A stretch of DNA of 64,000 nucleotides, taken from positions 453,312 to 517,311 of the forward strand of contig JABVXV010000016.1 of assembly GCA_013365325.1 (NCBI GenBank). The letters are read 5' to 3'. How positions within the stretch are numbered: the first letter of the stretch is position 1; each line of letters starts with the position of its first letter. Below are positions 1 through 15,522 of the stretch, piece by piece. The notes beneath the pieces were generated by a model. It was not told the DNA's origin. It did no database searches and worked only from the letters and a program-made list of their open reading frames with translations. Made by a program: the position numbers and the translations under genes. This stretch comes from Dipetalonema caudispina. Lineage: Eukaryota; Nematoda; Chromadorea; Rhabditida; Onchocercidae.

Positions 1-410
1 TCAAAATTATGACAAATATTTTAGCATAGAAATTTTCATGTGAATTTTCATTCACAACAACAAATGCAATAAATTGCAATTACTTCTGAGAAGTGTCCTT
101 TAACCCTAATCCGTTATTTTGCTATGCATCTTGTCGCAAATCAATGATTACAATACTTCTTACTATCGGAGCTGCAAATTTTTTGAAGACGCAAAAATGC
201 TGCCATTATTAATTAACATTATTATTTTGGCAGATGCAAAAGTTTAAAATACTTTCAGCAGTTCATTCTCATCATTTTAGATATTTGCGCCAATCCAATC
301 TGATCCAATATACAAAAGTAAGAGGATGGATAAATTTATGAGAGAAGATTGGATGAGGGAAATTAACTCACTGAATCATTGTCTCTGTAAAATTGGGGAT
401 CCTTTTTACA

Positions 411-448
411 AGAGAGAGAGAGAGAGGAGAAGGGAGGGAGAAAGAGAA
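411..448. repeat. GA microsatellite, impure 3' end
   Basis: An uninterrupted (AG)8 run at 411-426 grades into a purine-only GGAGAAGGGAGGG-type tract. It is a simple repeat with no coding support. Confidence 0.85.
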
Positions 449-3400
449 TCATATTTCATGAGGGTCTCTCTCCCCTTTGTTTTATCTTCTTATTTTCAAT
501 CAAGAAAGAAAAGCATTTTTCTTTTGCTTACATAATTAGTTGTCCTCGGCTTGTTGAAGACAGGAATAAACGAAAGCAAAAGAAAAGGCAAAAAATGGTC
601 TTCAGAAATTATAATCGGAAACTTTCCCTATCAGTGAAATTTAGAAATTATTTCTGAAATAAGAAAAATGTTCGAGAGAAACCAACAGATATTAGTCAGT
701 CAGTAAAATATCCCATATTTTGCGCAACATATGGCGTGAAAACTACAACAATGTACTATTTTTGTGGTTTGTAATAGCGCCATTAATGATCATAAAAAAT
801 TGAAAAAGCGATTTCTCAGAAGGAATAATTGTATTATTTGTCATCTCGTGTTATCGAGAACAGAAATCTCGAAAAAGTAATTAAATTGCTATACAAACAT
901 TGTTTGGCCTTCAAAGGTAGAATCTGACAAACGCAAATGAATTTTAGAATTTATTTTTGGTCTCTATTCGATAGCAATATTCTTTCATTTCCTTACATTA
1001 TGTTATGCTTCTGAAGGTGTTTTGAAGTTTTTTTTTTTATCTACAACTATGGCCAGATGGATTCAGAAGATAAAGTATAGAAAGTTTATATAAGTTACGA
1101 CTAGAATTCGAGATTTGATGAAGGATGTAGAGCAGAATGTTTATACGATCAAAGCTTTTTATTAATTCTTTTCGAAAATAAGAGGAAAAATAGTAGTCGG
1201 AATGGATAAAACATACATTAGGATATCAAAAGGTTCTTGAGCCTTCTTAGCTATCGGATGGAAAGCAATGAATGTGAAAAAGTTCCTCTGATCGAATGAA
1301 TTGGTTAGTAGCAATCATTTATGGTCATCAAATGAGTAATATAAATAACGAAAAGGAAATTAATGGACAAAGGAAAGAGAAAATTATTTCGCTAGAAGAT
1401 AATTCGAAATAAATTTTAATGGTTAACACAGAGTAAATCGGTCTTGACTATATAGAAGAGGTTCGTTTCCCTTTTTGCAGTGTACTTCTTTGAGTTCTGC
1501 TTATGCGAATCGATGCGGAAAGCATTAGCTAGACAACATTCCCTGAGGATAGATGTATCATGCCTACTTCCTATGCTCTTCTCGAAAAACTCCAAATATT
1601 AACAGCTACATTCAATTCAATATCTGTTTAGAAGGCAAGATTATTAGTATCATTGGTTAAAGAATGGTGAATATGAACAGAACAAGCATCGATTCATAAA
1701 ATTACACACATTAACGTAAATGCTATAAAACAATGAATCAAATCCTTTAATTGATTTACAAAAAAGAATTTTAGCTCAGAAGTAATATATCCCATCTGCT
1801 GTTCTTTTCACTTTTATCGTCTATAAAACAACTGATGGCATGAATTAGTTAAATTTATGAATCTTCAAGCAATAAAGCTATACGATTTGGAACTCTTCCA
1901 TTTTATCTAGAACGATCTAAATAGAGAATTTGCCAAGCAATTTCAATTTATCGTTGAAATGAAAATCAAAAAGAAAGTATGCCCTATTCAAATTGAAAAT
2001 CCGTGGTAAAATCTGAAGAACTGTTAACATGAAATAATAATATGATATATAGGAATTAACAATTCCCACAACTACATTCTCCTTTTCATCTCCCACCTGA
2101 TCCATTTGAGAAATGAATTCCATCCAAAAGATCTACACATGTAAAGCAGTTCAGAATTAAATTTCAAAAAATTTTACAACACAGATAGAAATAAAAAGTA
2201 ATACGAAATAAGTAGAGATAAATAAAATATTAGTAAAAGAGAATACACAATGAACAATACTTTTTCTCCTAGGCCATTTAGATGCTTTAACTTGCAACTC
2301 AAGAAATTAGAGGTCAACTCGAATAGCTGCTTTTCAGACCGAATTACCAATATAATCTTCCTGGTTCCGATGAAATGGATTGCTAAAATTATCAAATGAA
2401 CAAACCCACTAACTATAAATTCATTTCTACTTTTGTTGTAGACAATATCAGAAGAAGCTTATCAGTACCTTTTCTTACATCATTTATGATAACTTATCGT
2501 CGAGCATTTTTTGATAATTACAGAAAGCTTTGTGTTGCTGATTTTCACTAACTTCACCTAAATTTTAGTTTCTAGTGGATTGTAGTCATCCCGCTGCAGA
2601 TCTACTATCTCAAGCTTAGGTCGTAAAATCAGAATGAAATTCAATTAGCTTTACTATAGTGCCTGCAAAAGACTTACGGGAAAGAAGCCAGATGTTCTCA
2701 TTTCAATTCAAATTGAAGCGAACCAAAATAACTTGAAATATTTTATTTCTTAGCAGAAAACCAAAATGGCAAAGTATTCTAATCAACAAAATTGGCCTTA
2801 TCTTCAGACCATTCTGAGAAATCAATTGAGTGCTTTCTCATCCTGCGCAGTGGAACATATTTCTTAAAATAGTGCCTTTGGAAATGGGAAAAAAAATTGT
2901 TTTAAATAGGAAATCGAGGCAAATCTCGGATAGATTGATGACAACCACCTCCGGTGACAAACAAAGGCCGCCTCGTTAGCTTCTCAGTGGAGCAGGAAAA
3001 GGTGAAAAATGTTAGTGGTGACCCTCCTTTCTTCTAAATACCCCCGTCTAGCGTCATCGATACCAACGACCACGATCAATCCAATACAGGTCCATCTTCA
3101 AAGCATGCCGACAGAGGACAAGAAACGGTGCTCGTTGGAAGTAACAAGGCCAAACATTTTATAAGTCTTTCTCTCTTCCTCATCTGCTCCATTGTCAATT
3201 CATGGATTACTTGTTGAAAAGGGACAAAAACGCACTAAAAAAATCACCTGCCACATAAAATTGCAAATTTTGAATTTTTAATAATAGGAAAAATTTGCTT
3301 TTCGCATTCTAAAAAAATTTCAAAGTTTCCCATTGCATATGAATATTATCTGACACTTACACACAGTACTAATGAAGAAAGTGATATCCTTTCCAGTTTC

Positions 3401-5895
3401 AGTTATCAATATCAATGATGGAAAGATATCTGAAGGTCAAAGGACATGGAGATGAGAAATGAAATTGACATTTTTATTTTTTCTGTATCGAAAAAGTTTA
3501 TGCAAAGCTTGAAAGCAATTTAATCAGCATATCTTACACCTTTCCTCATTCCCAAATTGAAATACTACTACATAATGTTGCATTCATACCTAAAAATGAT
3601 TCTTTACAATGCCATCCTAATCACTAACAAATTCTTTGAATACTTTTGTCAAGTTCAATTAATTTAAATCTTTTTTGTAAGTCCTTCAAAAAAAAAAAAA
3701 AAAAAAGAAAATTATTTCTAATGTCGAATTGAATCATTTCAAGCAACTGCAAGAGATCATCCATTATAATTGCTGTGGAAATGCCAGAATAGTTAAACTA
3801 ACGTGATGATCGTTGCCATAACAGCCGAAGTGAAATTTGATAAGGTGGAATGCGAGAATAATGTGCCTATGAGAAAAAACTATTGTTCAATAATACTCGA
3901 TGAAATTCGAGGCTACAGCTTAGAAATTGACCTCTGACACTCAACAAAATTTACCCTCTGGTTAACAAACAAATCCAAAAAAGACTTTTAACAAATATCA
4001 GATATTTGCTGCAGTTGTAAAATTTCTCAATTTCGAATGTAATTTCTTGCTTATGAAGGAAGAAAAAAGTTTTTGAGAAAGTTTAAGCATTTCCTTCCTA
4101 TGCGATGATAATAATCTATATCAGCTGTCGGGTCAACAAATTTAGCATAATAGTGAAGTAATTAATCAAATATTCCCAATTATCCTGGATGTATATTTGT
4201 CGTTATGAAATGGCCTCAGGGATCATTTCGAAAACTTTTCTTTCCTTAAAGTTAGGCAATTATACGAACGACAGAAAATTGAAATATATTTGTGTTAATT
4301 GTTGAGATGAAGAGAAGGTTTCGTATTGCCAGACAGATCAAGGTTCATTAAAAAAAAAAAAAAAATGGAGGATTTTGTTGAGGAGAACGGAATAACACGG
4401 AACAAATATGATATGTGCGCCTATGATATGAGAAATAGGTCGATGGTCGATATGAGCCCCAAACGTATCAATCACTTATATTTATTCCATCCTTTTCCAT
4501 TTTTATTTACAGTCAATTTTGCCAAGCGATATAAGCTTCAAGCAATGTTGTTAGTACATAGCTTATTCAGCTGCTCCTTTTTTTTTTTATTTAATATAGT
4601 TAGTAAAATTGACTACTATGATAATATTTGAAAAATGAACGAATGACAAAGTTCAAACATATTGCCAATTGAAGTCATATGGATAACATAACTGTCAGCA
4701 ATGATGAGAAAGCCACATTTAGACAGACGTATCCGGCAAAAATCAATATTTACAACTAGCTTGGAGCATTTGCAGAAAATTTTTTTCAGACTTAACTTTA
4801 ATTCTCTGCTTCTTTTAATTCTGAAAAAAACAGAAGAAAACGTGGATCGTTGCTTTTTTGAATTCTAATAATACCTTCCATGGACTCCGATGAAATACTG
4901 TGGCAAATAGTTATAAAATGAAAAAATTTCAACAAAAACTGATTAACATTTTATTCTGCTTGCAGAATATGCCTATTATAGGTCAGTATAAAATACGGAA
5001 ATTTCAAAATGTTGCTGATTTAGAAATGATATTACGAATGACATGGAAGAAAATGCTTTAACCGAGTTCTTTTCACTGATGAGGGAAATACGATGAATTT
5101 TTTTTTTCTTTTTTTTTTTTTTTTTTTTTGATAGAGAAGGGAAAACGAAAAATTCGGATAATCAATGGTAAAAGAAGCATTATATCTGTTTTTGGGAACC
5201 ATCTACCACTCATCATTTCGACATCTTTAACACAATAAGATAATAATATTACACAATGATCGGCAGCCGTTCCAAGATTTATGCAAATATAATCGAATCA
5301 TCACATACTTCAACACATGCTCCATAAATTATTGTAACATAATAGGAAAGGAAAAAAAAAAAAGATAATTTAATATGAACGACTGGTGGGTAAGCGAAAT
5401 GTATCGTTTGTCAATGAAAGCGGAGATATTCATTGCGCCAACTTTTTGCAAGAATGGGTTGCTCGTCAAAGGGAAGAGCTCAGAATTCAGAAAGTGAAAT
5501 GGAATAATAGTAAAGTAAACTATTAAGAAAAGTAATAACCAGAAATAACTAAATAGCTGATCATTTTAAAATAAATTATAGACAAAAAGCATTCGCAAAA
5601 AAAGTATCCACTTAGTTGACAGTCAAGTAGACAACGTTGTTGAAGCTATAATTTCGTGTTAAATGCTGAAAATTATATTTCTGACAAACTGATAGCAAAT
5701 ATTCTCACTCTCTAAATATTAATTTTATTTGCTGTCTCATTTCTGCAAATAGCTACTACAATACTTTTTGTGTTCTATAAATTTTTCGGAAGTTTAAATT
5801 TGTCTAAAATATTTGCATAATTACTTTGGGAAAGTCTACTTTAGAAATTAGGTAAAAATCTTTGAAGAGAGCAAATTCTTCGTACAATAGTTGCA

Positions 5896-5920
5896 AGAGA
5901 GAGAGAGAGAGAGAGAGAGA
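5896..5920. repeat. (AG)n microsatellite
   Basis: About twelve perfect AG units. On the minus strand it would encode a Ser-Leu repeat in a short open frame, which I treat as a composition artefact. Confidence 0.9.
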
Positions 5921-8900
5921 AAGAGTAGGGATTTACCGCAGAAAGGATCAAATATAACAGTAGCAAAGAAGAAAGAATACACTGGGATATGGGTATGGGT
6001 ACTGGGCCGTGAAGACAATAAAACAAGATGTGTACCTCCTTGATGAATTCATTGTCATCTCTTCGAGAAAATGTCGAGAGGGAACTCTACTTATTGTTAA
6101 CAAATTAAAAGTAAAAACTTTATGACTGAATGAGAAATTACACGATCCGAGAGAGCAATAACTACGATAACAATTTTAGAAATTTTAAAATGATTAATTG
6201 AAATGTCAAGTTAAAGAACATCTTCCTATATAGTCAAGGAATAATTGGCTTTCTTCATTAAATGTACCTTGAAATGGACTGGATGATTAACTTAATTACA
6301 ACATAAAAAACAAACATATCACTGATAGCATGATAAAACTGATCTGAAATCATATATGATATTAAAAACTGGACTAAAAGGAAGAAAAATAATTATGAAA
6401 ACCAAAAAATTTCGTCGTAGGGTAACCCTAATTAATTAAGCGCTATCGGAGGATCATGAAGTGCTTGTTTTGGAGTATTTAATTGATTCAGACAATAATA
6501 GAGGGTGTATAAATGGACTTATTAGTAGTGGTCAAAAGTAGGCGATACGGAGAACATTGTCGCCAAAAGAGGACAGGACAAGCTGTGGGTGGTGGGACAT
6601 TTTGAGGAGAATTAGATAGGGATCATCCATAGAACTAGTTCTTCCACGCCATATTTTTAAATTGTTTCAACAAAATTGAATAACAACGAGGAGACTGCTT
6701 CGTTCAATTTCGAATTTCAAACCTTCTAGCATATATTAAAAAATGTAGAAGATAACCTTTGGAAATTTATTACTATCTCTCTGAGATTTCATAAGCATGT
6801 TTTTGTGAACAAGTGAAATGATCAGAAAGATTCGAAATGTCCAAAAAAAAATCATCCTTTAAGATAAACTCAAAATGAAAAATAGGCGAAGAACCTGAAA
6901 TAAGACGACTGTGAGCTTACTGGGCACTGATGGAACTACAAGTAAGCTGAAGAATAAAGTTTAATGAAAGGGAGATAAAAGTATTCGCATGTGTGTTGCG
7001 GGTATCGAAAGAATAGAATGAAGGTGATAATGAATCAGGAGCTGTCAGACAGGTGTGCCCAAAACGGGAAAAGTGAAGTTCCAGGTAGCATTCTTTATGA
7101 TAATACTGAGCGAATGATTAACTGCGATCAGTTATGGAAATTTCTCCCAACCGTCTTCCTGAAGTGACAACATATCAAAGTTTATAGTTTATTCAACGAA
7201 GTTATTTGCAATATTTCATTAAGCATTCGGGAAAGAGATCGGAAAAAGAGCTGCAATTTTATTACGTTCGAAAGAGGCAATTTGAAGTAATTTAAATTAT
7301 CCCGGCCGTAAAATTGTGATGATTTTGTTGAGAACATCACATTCATGAATTATCGTTCGCATTCATTAAGCTTTTTGACAATTCCTGAGTGATCAACTGT
7401 TGTCAGAATGGTTCATTTGAAACTTCTAGAACGTATATCTGCTATAGAATGTATAACAATTCTCATTCACTTTTATATAGCTACGAAATCCTATGGAAAT
7501 TACAATTGCTTGCAAATATGAAGTTGAAATTTCGTAAAGGAATGATCAGATAAAGGTATATGATAAGTGATGGAAGGGAGGAACAATGACTGCTTTCTGC
7601 ATTTTCAAGGTTAATTACACCTTTAATTACACCTCTCTCTACAACATCCTTTTCTTCTTTTTTGCCACAAATTTATTGTTGCACAGTGACTTCATCATCT
7701 ATTTTCCTCTAACACTACCTCATCAAATCCTCCTCCTCAGGATATCATTTAGACATACGATTTTGACCAATGGCTATCAGTTAAGCATACCTCTTCAAGA
7801 CGATTCTTTACCCATCGCTTGATTTTTGCTGTTTTCTGACTTATTGTAGTGGTTTCGGAGAACATATCTGAACACGATGTATTCATTTTTGGCATCAACT
7901 ACTTTCCTGTAATCAAAAATACTTTCTTGTCGAACTGAATTTTGATAAGGTAAGATGACGCACGCCCCTTAATTCTGGATTCATTGCATGAATGAACTTC
8001 TGAGGACATTCAGAAAACTATAGAGAGCAGAAAAGAAGAAGAAATTGGAATTATTTTTGACTTTATAATCAAAATCTGACAAGAATTAAAAATTCTTCAC
8101 TTTTTTTTACTCCTTTAACCAAAAAATGTAGCGCAAGAAATTAAAGTCCATGCAATTATCGGATTAGATTTGAGAGACATGAGAAATTATTTTCTTGTAC
8201 CTAAATATCTAAGAATTTCTTGAAATGAAAATTGAATTGGTATTTTCTTTCTATCTTCGGATACTTCTGTATCGGAGTATAGCATTATGTCATTATATTT
8301 TCTCTTAAAAGCATAAAAAGTATGCCATTGCGAAGTTTGATGTTTAATTAAAAAATTCATTACATAAAATATAAAATTGCAAAATAGCAGAAATTGCTAT
8401 TTAGTCAGAAAAGAAAGCAACAGATGCTACTTGAAAATTTTTTCTATAACTGATTAATGTTTTTCTTACAAGAAAGGATTCTAAGATAATACAAGAAAAA
8501 AAAGAAAAAAAAAAACGAATTGTTTAATGATTAAGGTGAAGCTAAAAAAGTTTTGAAAATTATAGCATATTTAGCAATTAAAGTATAAGCATTACATAAG
8601 TAAAAATTTGAAATCAATTAAATCAAATGCCATTTGCACAAAAATACCAAATATTTAGTATTTTTTTTTTTTTTGTTTGCGTAAAACTTATAACCGCTTC
8701 TAAATATCAAAAAATTAAATTAAAACAAAGAGAAAATCTATTTTTTCTTCTACAATTAGTTATGAAGAGATGGCATAGGATATTATTATTTACTATTCCT
8801 AAAAGGTCAAGAAAGGCGGAAAAGAACAGTGACAAACGTTTTTGTCCAAGCTAAAGCAGCAGATGTTAATTATGCAGAAACAAGAAGATACTTCCTTTCC

Positions 8901-11900
8901 CTTTTGCAGTCTGAAAATCAACATAACTTCTATCTTTCTTACATTCCCTTTATCCTTCTTTTCATTCTTTGTATTAAGAGATAATTTAAGAAATTTAATC
9001 CCCAAAAAATTTAAGATCAAAAAAAAACTTTTGAAATAAGAAATATTAAGCATAGTGGTTCTATCTTCTCCAAGAGGTGACAGAATTCAAAAATTCTTAT
9101 TTGCAAATGATGTATACTTCCTGAAGAGATCCGTATTTAAATTTCTAGTCACATGCATTTTCGAGAAAAATTTAAGTATAATAAATTGTAATCATTAGAA
9201 TGGCTTATTTTTGATCAGATAACGAAGTCAGAGAGTGTCTATCTATTTGGCAGACTAGGGGTTCTTCTAATGACCTTTTGCGACCTTCCTGTCGCATTCT
9301 TGTCCGACAAATACCCCACCAAATAATGCAACTCATTAATTATATCAAAGTAAATTTGTTAGGGATCACGTTGAATCAAAATGATGTCATCTATTTTCAG
9401 ACAATCTGTTTCGCTTTAGATAAGTAGAAATTCAGAAAAAAAACCCTGAAAAATTTCAAATTGAAACAAAAAAAAACACAACTCATATATAATCTCTATT
9501 TTGATTCCATTTTCATAACTTTACGAACGATTGTTTGGTTTTTATAACATGACAAATTAACCTGTTATCTTCTATTTTGCCACAAAAAAATTCAAAAAAA
9601 TTGGTTACATCATTTAAAAAACCAGATATAGACTATCTTAGGAATGATGAATGAATTTGAATCTAATTGTAATTAAGAGCGAAAGATGACTAAGCACAAG
9701 AATGGCATTAATATATGAAGAGCTATTTGCTTTATAAAATACGAATGAAGCAATTAAATTTCAAATATGTGTTCATTTTACCGCAAAATGTTAAAGAGAT
9801 GCATTCAATGGAATGACTGAAACAAATTCAAGCATCTGGAAAATGTGGTTGAAAGTTTTTTTTTTTTTTTTAAATTAATATTTGAATGAGAAGTTTAGAG
9901 CTCAGGCTTAGAAGTATGGCCTTATTAAACAAGTCGTTTTGTTCAAACCATCGTGTTTGCATCATTTTTCTCCGGTAGTTCTCAGACCAACTTTTTAGGC
10001 GGTTTGGTTCTTTTAAAATTCTCACTTGTTATTTTAAATGTTTGACGCGGTGTCTGTTGTCTTTTATTTATAAGAATAAAAAACGAAATAAGAGTTTAAT
10101 TAAAAAAGAAAAAAATCGAATTTGCTTTGTGAAAAAATAGTTTTTTTTATTAAAAATATTAATATTGCAATATGCATTAAAATATCAATGTCTCTAATTA
10201 ATACGAATTAGAATATTAATATGGTTTGAAGCCTTTCAACGATTCGGAACTTTTCTGGTTGTCTTATAGGTAGTACTTCGGGTAGTTCTCGAGAACTGGA
10301 ATCAGTGGTCAATAATAAACAGAGTTGAACATAGGGAAATTGAAAACTTTCACCAAATGAAGAATAAAGCTTCATAAAAAAATGTGCTACAGATAATTTG
10401 AATTATTAGCTTACTTTCGAAACGAAATACAACGAAACCTGGTTTAGTAAGCCCTAAAATAGTTGAAATTTTGAAATATTTTAATTAAAAAAAAAGAACA
10501 ATGACACATCTGGCTACTATCCGCTTTTCGTTGAATATCAATTTCATTTTTCTCTTGCCAATAGCAACGATTTTGCATAAAATCATTTGAATGTGTCCAG
10601 AAGAATCATAAGAAATAAAACTTCAAAAATTGGAAGAGAACTTAAAAATGAAAAAAGTAAAAATTAATATTTAAATAAAATGTTCTTTCCTAAAGAGGTA
10701 GCTGTAACTGAATCTGGCATTTTATAATTTAGAAGACTGACTAGATGAGTCATAGGGACAATGGTCACTGGTTACATTAAAGTGCTATTTTGCCCCTTCA
10801 TTCTTGAAATCGATTCAAACTAGGCTCAACGTCAATGTGATGCACTGTTTAGGTTTGTTTAGGGAGTTGTAAGCTGGCTTTCTAGAAAGGCTTAATGAAT
10901 ACAATGGATGCTGACACAGGATTTAGTTATGTGATCAATTGGCTTATTTCTAGAAAATTTATAAGAGACGGATAGGTTTATATGAATTATTATTTAGAAT
11001 TATTTCACTATACTTAACTAATTTTAATTTGAATTAAATCTCATTCATTTTCATAGGAAAATAGATTTTTTGACCATTAATTTTTAATATATTGTAACTC
11101 AATAAGTTAAGTACCACTAATAGAATATTATTAAGATATATTTCGTGAAATTCAGCAATTTGAAAATGTCTTTTGCAACAATTCGGAATTTCAATTTGCA
11201 ATAATCCGGAACTGCAATTTGATCACATCTTTTAACTGCTATTTTTTGAAATGATATAGATTGAAAAACCTTATAAGGTGAACCAAAATTACATAACTTA
11301 AGATTTTTATAACTCATCTTTCTCAGTTAATAAAATCACTTTCTTATTTCGAACTATCAATTCTGCAAACAATCATTCAGTAATGGTACAATTCCACTTC
11401 AAAAATTTCATCAAGGAAATACTTCCAAAAAGAATTTGCTAGTCGATTAAGCACGACAACATTATCTTTGCGGAAAAGTTACAACACGCAACAACCAATC
11501 CATTCATTATACTTCTTCGCTTTTTTTGTTGTAGAACACTAATAATTTGTCATAAATCATTTCATTGGGAAAAAGTTTACCATTAATGAGAATGTTCAGA
11601 AATGGTGGAACATTATAATGCACTCTGAGAGATTTTATTATATATGTGAAATGATTTCATCTATATATTAAATTAGTATATTTGGGATTCTCATCGGGTA
11701 TGAATCAAAAGATGATATCAGTGTTGAGTCTCACTGATAGGCAAGGAAGAAAAGCAAAACAAAGCTCTAAGATAACCAATTTTGTTTTATATCTATCATA
11801 CTCATAGAATACTTAACAAATATTGTTCAAAATTTTTCATATCTTTATCCTGTTCATCAGCAGGAAAATTCAATTTTTAAGATTTTTACAATTTTGTTCA

Positions 11901-14007
11901 AAAGAATTCCTTTGTTTTGAAACTTATATTCGAAACAAAAATTAACAAGTGGTAAATCTCTTATCGTTATGAACTTCTGACAATGCTTTAGCTGTTTAGT
12001 TAAATTTATTTCTGCAAGGATGAAAAGAAAAAAAAAAAACGAACCAGAAATTTGTTATTTATTTTCAAGAGTATTTTTAAAAAAGTAAGGACTAATGGAT
12101 GGAAGCAATCGAAAAGAATGCCTTTCGTCTTTCTGCTATAAATGCTACGGTCTAAACATTTTTAATTCCCGTTGTAACTTATCATATCAGTGAATTACTC
12201 AAAGTACCATCAATCTTCCCCTGGAATTTTATAAAAGTTTGCTCTCTCAAATTTCAGAAATTATTCTTGTTATCAGTTTTATCAGTGGAATGATTATTCT
12301 TGAAAATCAGCAATGCCTGAACTGAAAAAGATATCTGTCTATTTTGGGCTTTCGTTATGATACATATGGTAGCCATATGAGCTCCTCACTAGACCAGTAA
12401 TTTAGCCCATCGAGACATTGAAATGGACATGTCCCATCACATCCGATCGTATCAGAAAGAAAACATCTGCTGCCAGCAGTTTCTGGTCAGTATCTTTTTC
12501 CACTTTCGTCTCTTTCTTTCACTTCCACTCTCACCCAACTATCTTTGAAAGTTCTCTTCTGCGATTCCACTTTCTCAAACTGAAAGAGACCTAAATTGAA
12601 ATACTGTTAACAAAATATTCTGGCCTCTAAAATATGTCTTCTCCTTTCACAGCCTACGATTCAACTAAAAGCCAAAATTTATTATGATTTTTTAGTATGT
12701 TAAATCAATGTAGAAGGAACAAATTTATTTTTAAAAAATAGTGAAAAACCAACAAATATGTGAATGAAAAGTAAAAAAACTGCATAAGGAAAGGATTGCT
12801 CAAAAAGAAGCTCTTGGGTTGTGGATGATCGATAGACCCTAGGCTCCCACAAAATGTATCCAAGTATGGACTGGATGCTTTTTTCTATCTTGATACTTTG
12901 GTGCTTTACCGATGATGGCTCATGAATAAATTCATTAGTGAAAAGCCATTGGAACTGAAAAACTAATTATTGTTTCTCGACCCAGTTCGATTCTAAGATA
13001 TATAGCAACAACGCGTTACAACTACCTTGGCTCTTTTCTCCTCCTCCTCTTTATCATTAATCCTATTTGCACCAGGCTAACACTAAAGCTCTTGAGTCAA
13101 AGCCCAGAAAAATCCTAGTAAAAATTACGATGAGTCATCCATATTTTCAATTCAAATGACTTAGAGTATGATTTCAACAGATTTCAATTTATTTAATCGT
13201 CTGAAGTAGTAGTGCTATTAAACAATCTTTGTACAATAATGATTCATATAGGAATTGAATAAAATGTCCCAAGATTGAAGGAATCTGACATATGCCAAGT
13301 TGTCCTGAAAAAATTGAAACATTACTGTTTCAATCTCTTGTCAGATTTAGTTAAAGATCCTTAAATCCCTTCAAAATGAACGAAAAAATTATGAAAAATC
13401 ACTCAATTATTTCAAAATTATCAATTTGATATTACAAACGATAAACATAATTAATTACAAAATGTTATGTTATTTCAAAGTTACCAACTTACCAGGTTGT
13501 TATGCTAGCTGCCCAAGTTGCTATTTCTTGTAATAAGAAAAAGGTTTTGTCGTAGAGTGGATAAAGGAGAAGAATCGGAATATTTTTTGGATATTAATGA
13601 GCAAATGAAGAGGTAATGTCAGAGCACACTTAATTACTACTCTTCAATCTAAGGCTACAACCCTTACATAGCATAAAGCATAAGCAATGCATTTACATCT
13701 ATAACCGCAAAAACATTTTCGTTCCAACTTTCTCAAATTTAATTAACAAACGAAATATCTGATAATCGAATCATGCTTACATTAAATACAATACATTAAA
13801 TACATGCTTAAATTAAATATAAAAATATATTTCTAATTTCAAATATTTCAAAATTTCAAGACTTCAGGGTTTAATCAAAGTTTAACCTTTTAAAACTTTT
13901 GCAGTGTGTATTGCTTGTAACTTTTCTGGTGCCCTAAACTTATGAAATGTACATAGATTGCCGACAATATGTTTCCTTTTGAATTTTTGTGTGTGATTCA
14001 TGCCTAA

Positions 14008-14012
14008 CTCTT

Positions 14013-14044
<32 letters not shown>
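14008..14044. repeat. (CT)n microsatellite
   Basis: A CT dinucleotide array interrupted twice by TTT. The minus-strand Arg-Glu repeat frames across it are repeat artefacts. Confidence 0.9.
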
Positions 14045-15522
14045 ATAACCTTGATCAAATCTTTCGGTTTCATCAATTAAGCGTCGTATTATCGAATAGA
14101 ATTGGAAAAGGAATCGAAATGACATGAAAATGTCAAGGGATGTCAGATATGATTCATAGATAATTCCAAAATATTTAATATAAGCTGTCCTTCCCGCGAA
14201 CGATGCCATGAATAAATAAATGAATGGACAAGAAAGATTGATATGATACGCATTATGAATGACCACTTTGCAGTTGGCTATCCCTTCTAAGCTTATAATC
14301 AACGAGCCTAAGGCTAATTCTAAAGACTATATGAAAAGAGATGTGAAAAAAAAAAGTAAAAAATCTGCGAATTTCAAGAACCTACCTCAATTACTGTGCA
14401 ACATATATTTGGAATATTTGTCAGGATAGGATTTTATAGTTCTGTACGTCACATTATTTCATAAAATTTAGAGTAATAATAAAAATAAGAGATTTCTGAA
14501 AATTTTCGGAATTAATCCCAAAATTTACAATTTTAAAAAGTCGAAAAAGGAGAAGAGTAGAAAATTGCGGTATTCACATTGACAAGTATTTTCTATTTTC
14601 CTTTTTTTTAAAAAAAAAAAAAAATCTTTTATTCGGCATCGATAATTTTTGCTTCTTTCAATTGCTAAAACTAATTGTCCGTACTGAATGGTAATCTTTC
14701 GAATATTCAAAACCTCAGATACCTTAACTATTTGGAATAATAATAAGTTCGCTGAATTTCAAATTTTCATTGTTTTTTCTCATGATTGTTTTCCAATAAA
14801 GTTAATATATGATACAATGAGATATTTAAAAACTAGTAATAAATAATATGGAACTGGAAACAACAATATGGCTTAAAAATAATTGTAATTCAATGTTATT
14901 AAAACTATAATTTTAAAATGATTTGCCAACAATTAGATAGCTAAAAAAAAAATCAGATTTACATCACGATTAGAAATTGGAGATGCTAAGTTTAGTTATT
15001 ATGAGTTTGTATCATCACAATGTAAGGAATTCAAAGTTTTCCACTTATCAGGCTATCATAGGTTTTTTTTGTGAAATTTTTTCGAACATTGCATTTCATC
15101 GTACTTTGATCTAAGAGAATAACTTGCCAAGCAATTGAAGATGACTAGCGAAGACAGGAACGCCTTGCTTGAAGTGCCTCATTTTATAATTTTTACTAAA
15201 TCTTGTTTTACTTTTAGTTAGTACTAAATTTCAAGGTAAATAGAAGAGCTTCCAAAGAGATATATCTTTGGTTTGATTGCTTTTCGCAAAAGACTGGTTC
15301 TTTTCAAAATTGCTCATCAAATTCCGAATATTAACTCATTCAGCTAACAACTTACATTGACAATACTGTCGAGCTACTTTCTTCCTATCCCATTTGCTAT
15401 TTTTATGAAATATAAAAATCTTCTACCTAAGCTTTTAACTCAATAAGTTTATCAACCTTGAGCTTTCGTTTTCAGAAATCTAAAATTGGGTGAAGTATAA
15501 CATTCAATTTTAAGGTGCACCA

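Larger units (their letters stand above)
1..15522. other. Long stretch without a supported gene
   Basis: I found no chain of exons with compatible splice phases and no recognisable protein on either strand. Open frames are short and rich in Phe/Leu/Lys/Ile, as expected by chance in AT-rich DNA. The stretch contains A/T homopolymers (for example 3688-3706, 5097-5129, 9858-9872), GA/CT microsatellites listed separately, and two locally GC-richer patches (about 2930-3130 and 6530-6620) whose frames are all interrupted. It lies 5' of the troponin I gene, so it may hold regulatory DNA or untranslated exons, but nothing in the sequence proves this. Confidence 0.6.

Noticed and set aside
4326..4631. 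101-codon plus-strand frame
   Set aside because: It includes a poly-Lys run from an A homopolymer and a hydrophobic T-rich end; no homology and no splice context.
12960..13000. tRNA-like T-loop (AGTTCGATTCT)
   Set aside because: No acceptor stem, D-arm or B-box context around it; no tRNA could be folded by eye.
13882..14302. Minus-strand open frames with Arg-Glu repeats
   Set aside because: The repeats are the direct translation of the CT microsatellite at 14008-14044; the flanking sequence has no homology or splice support.
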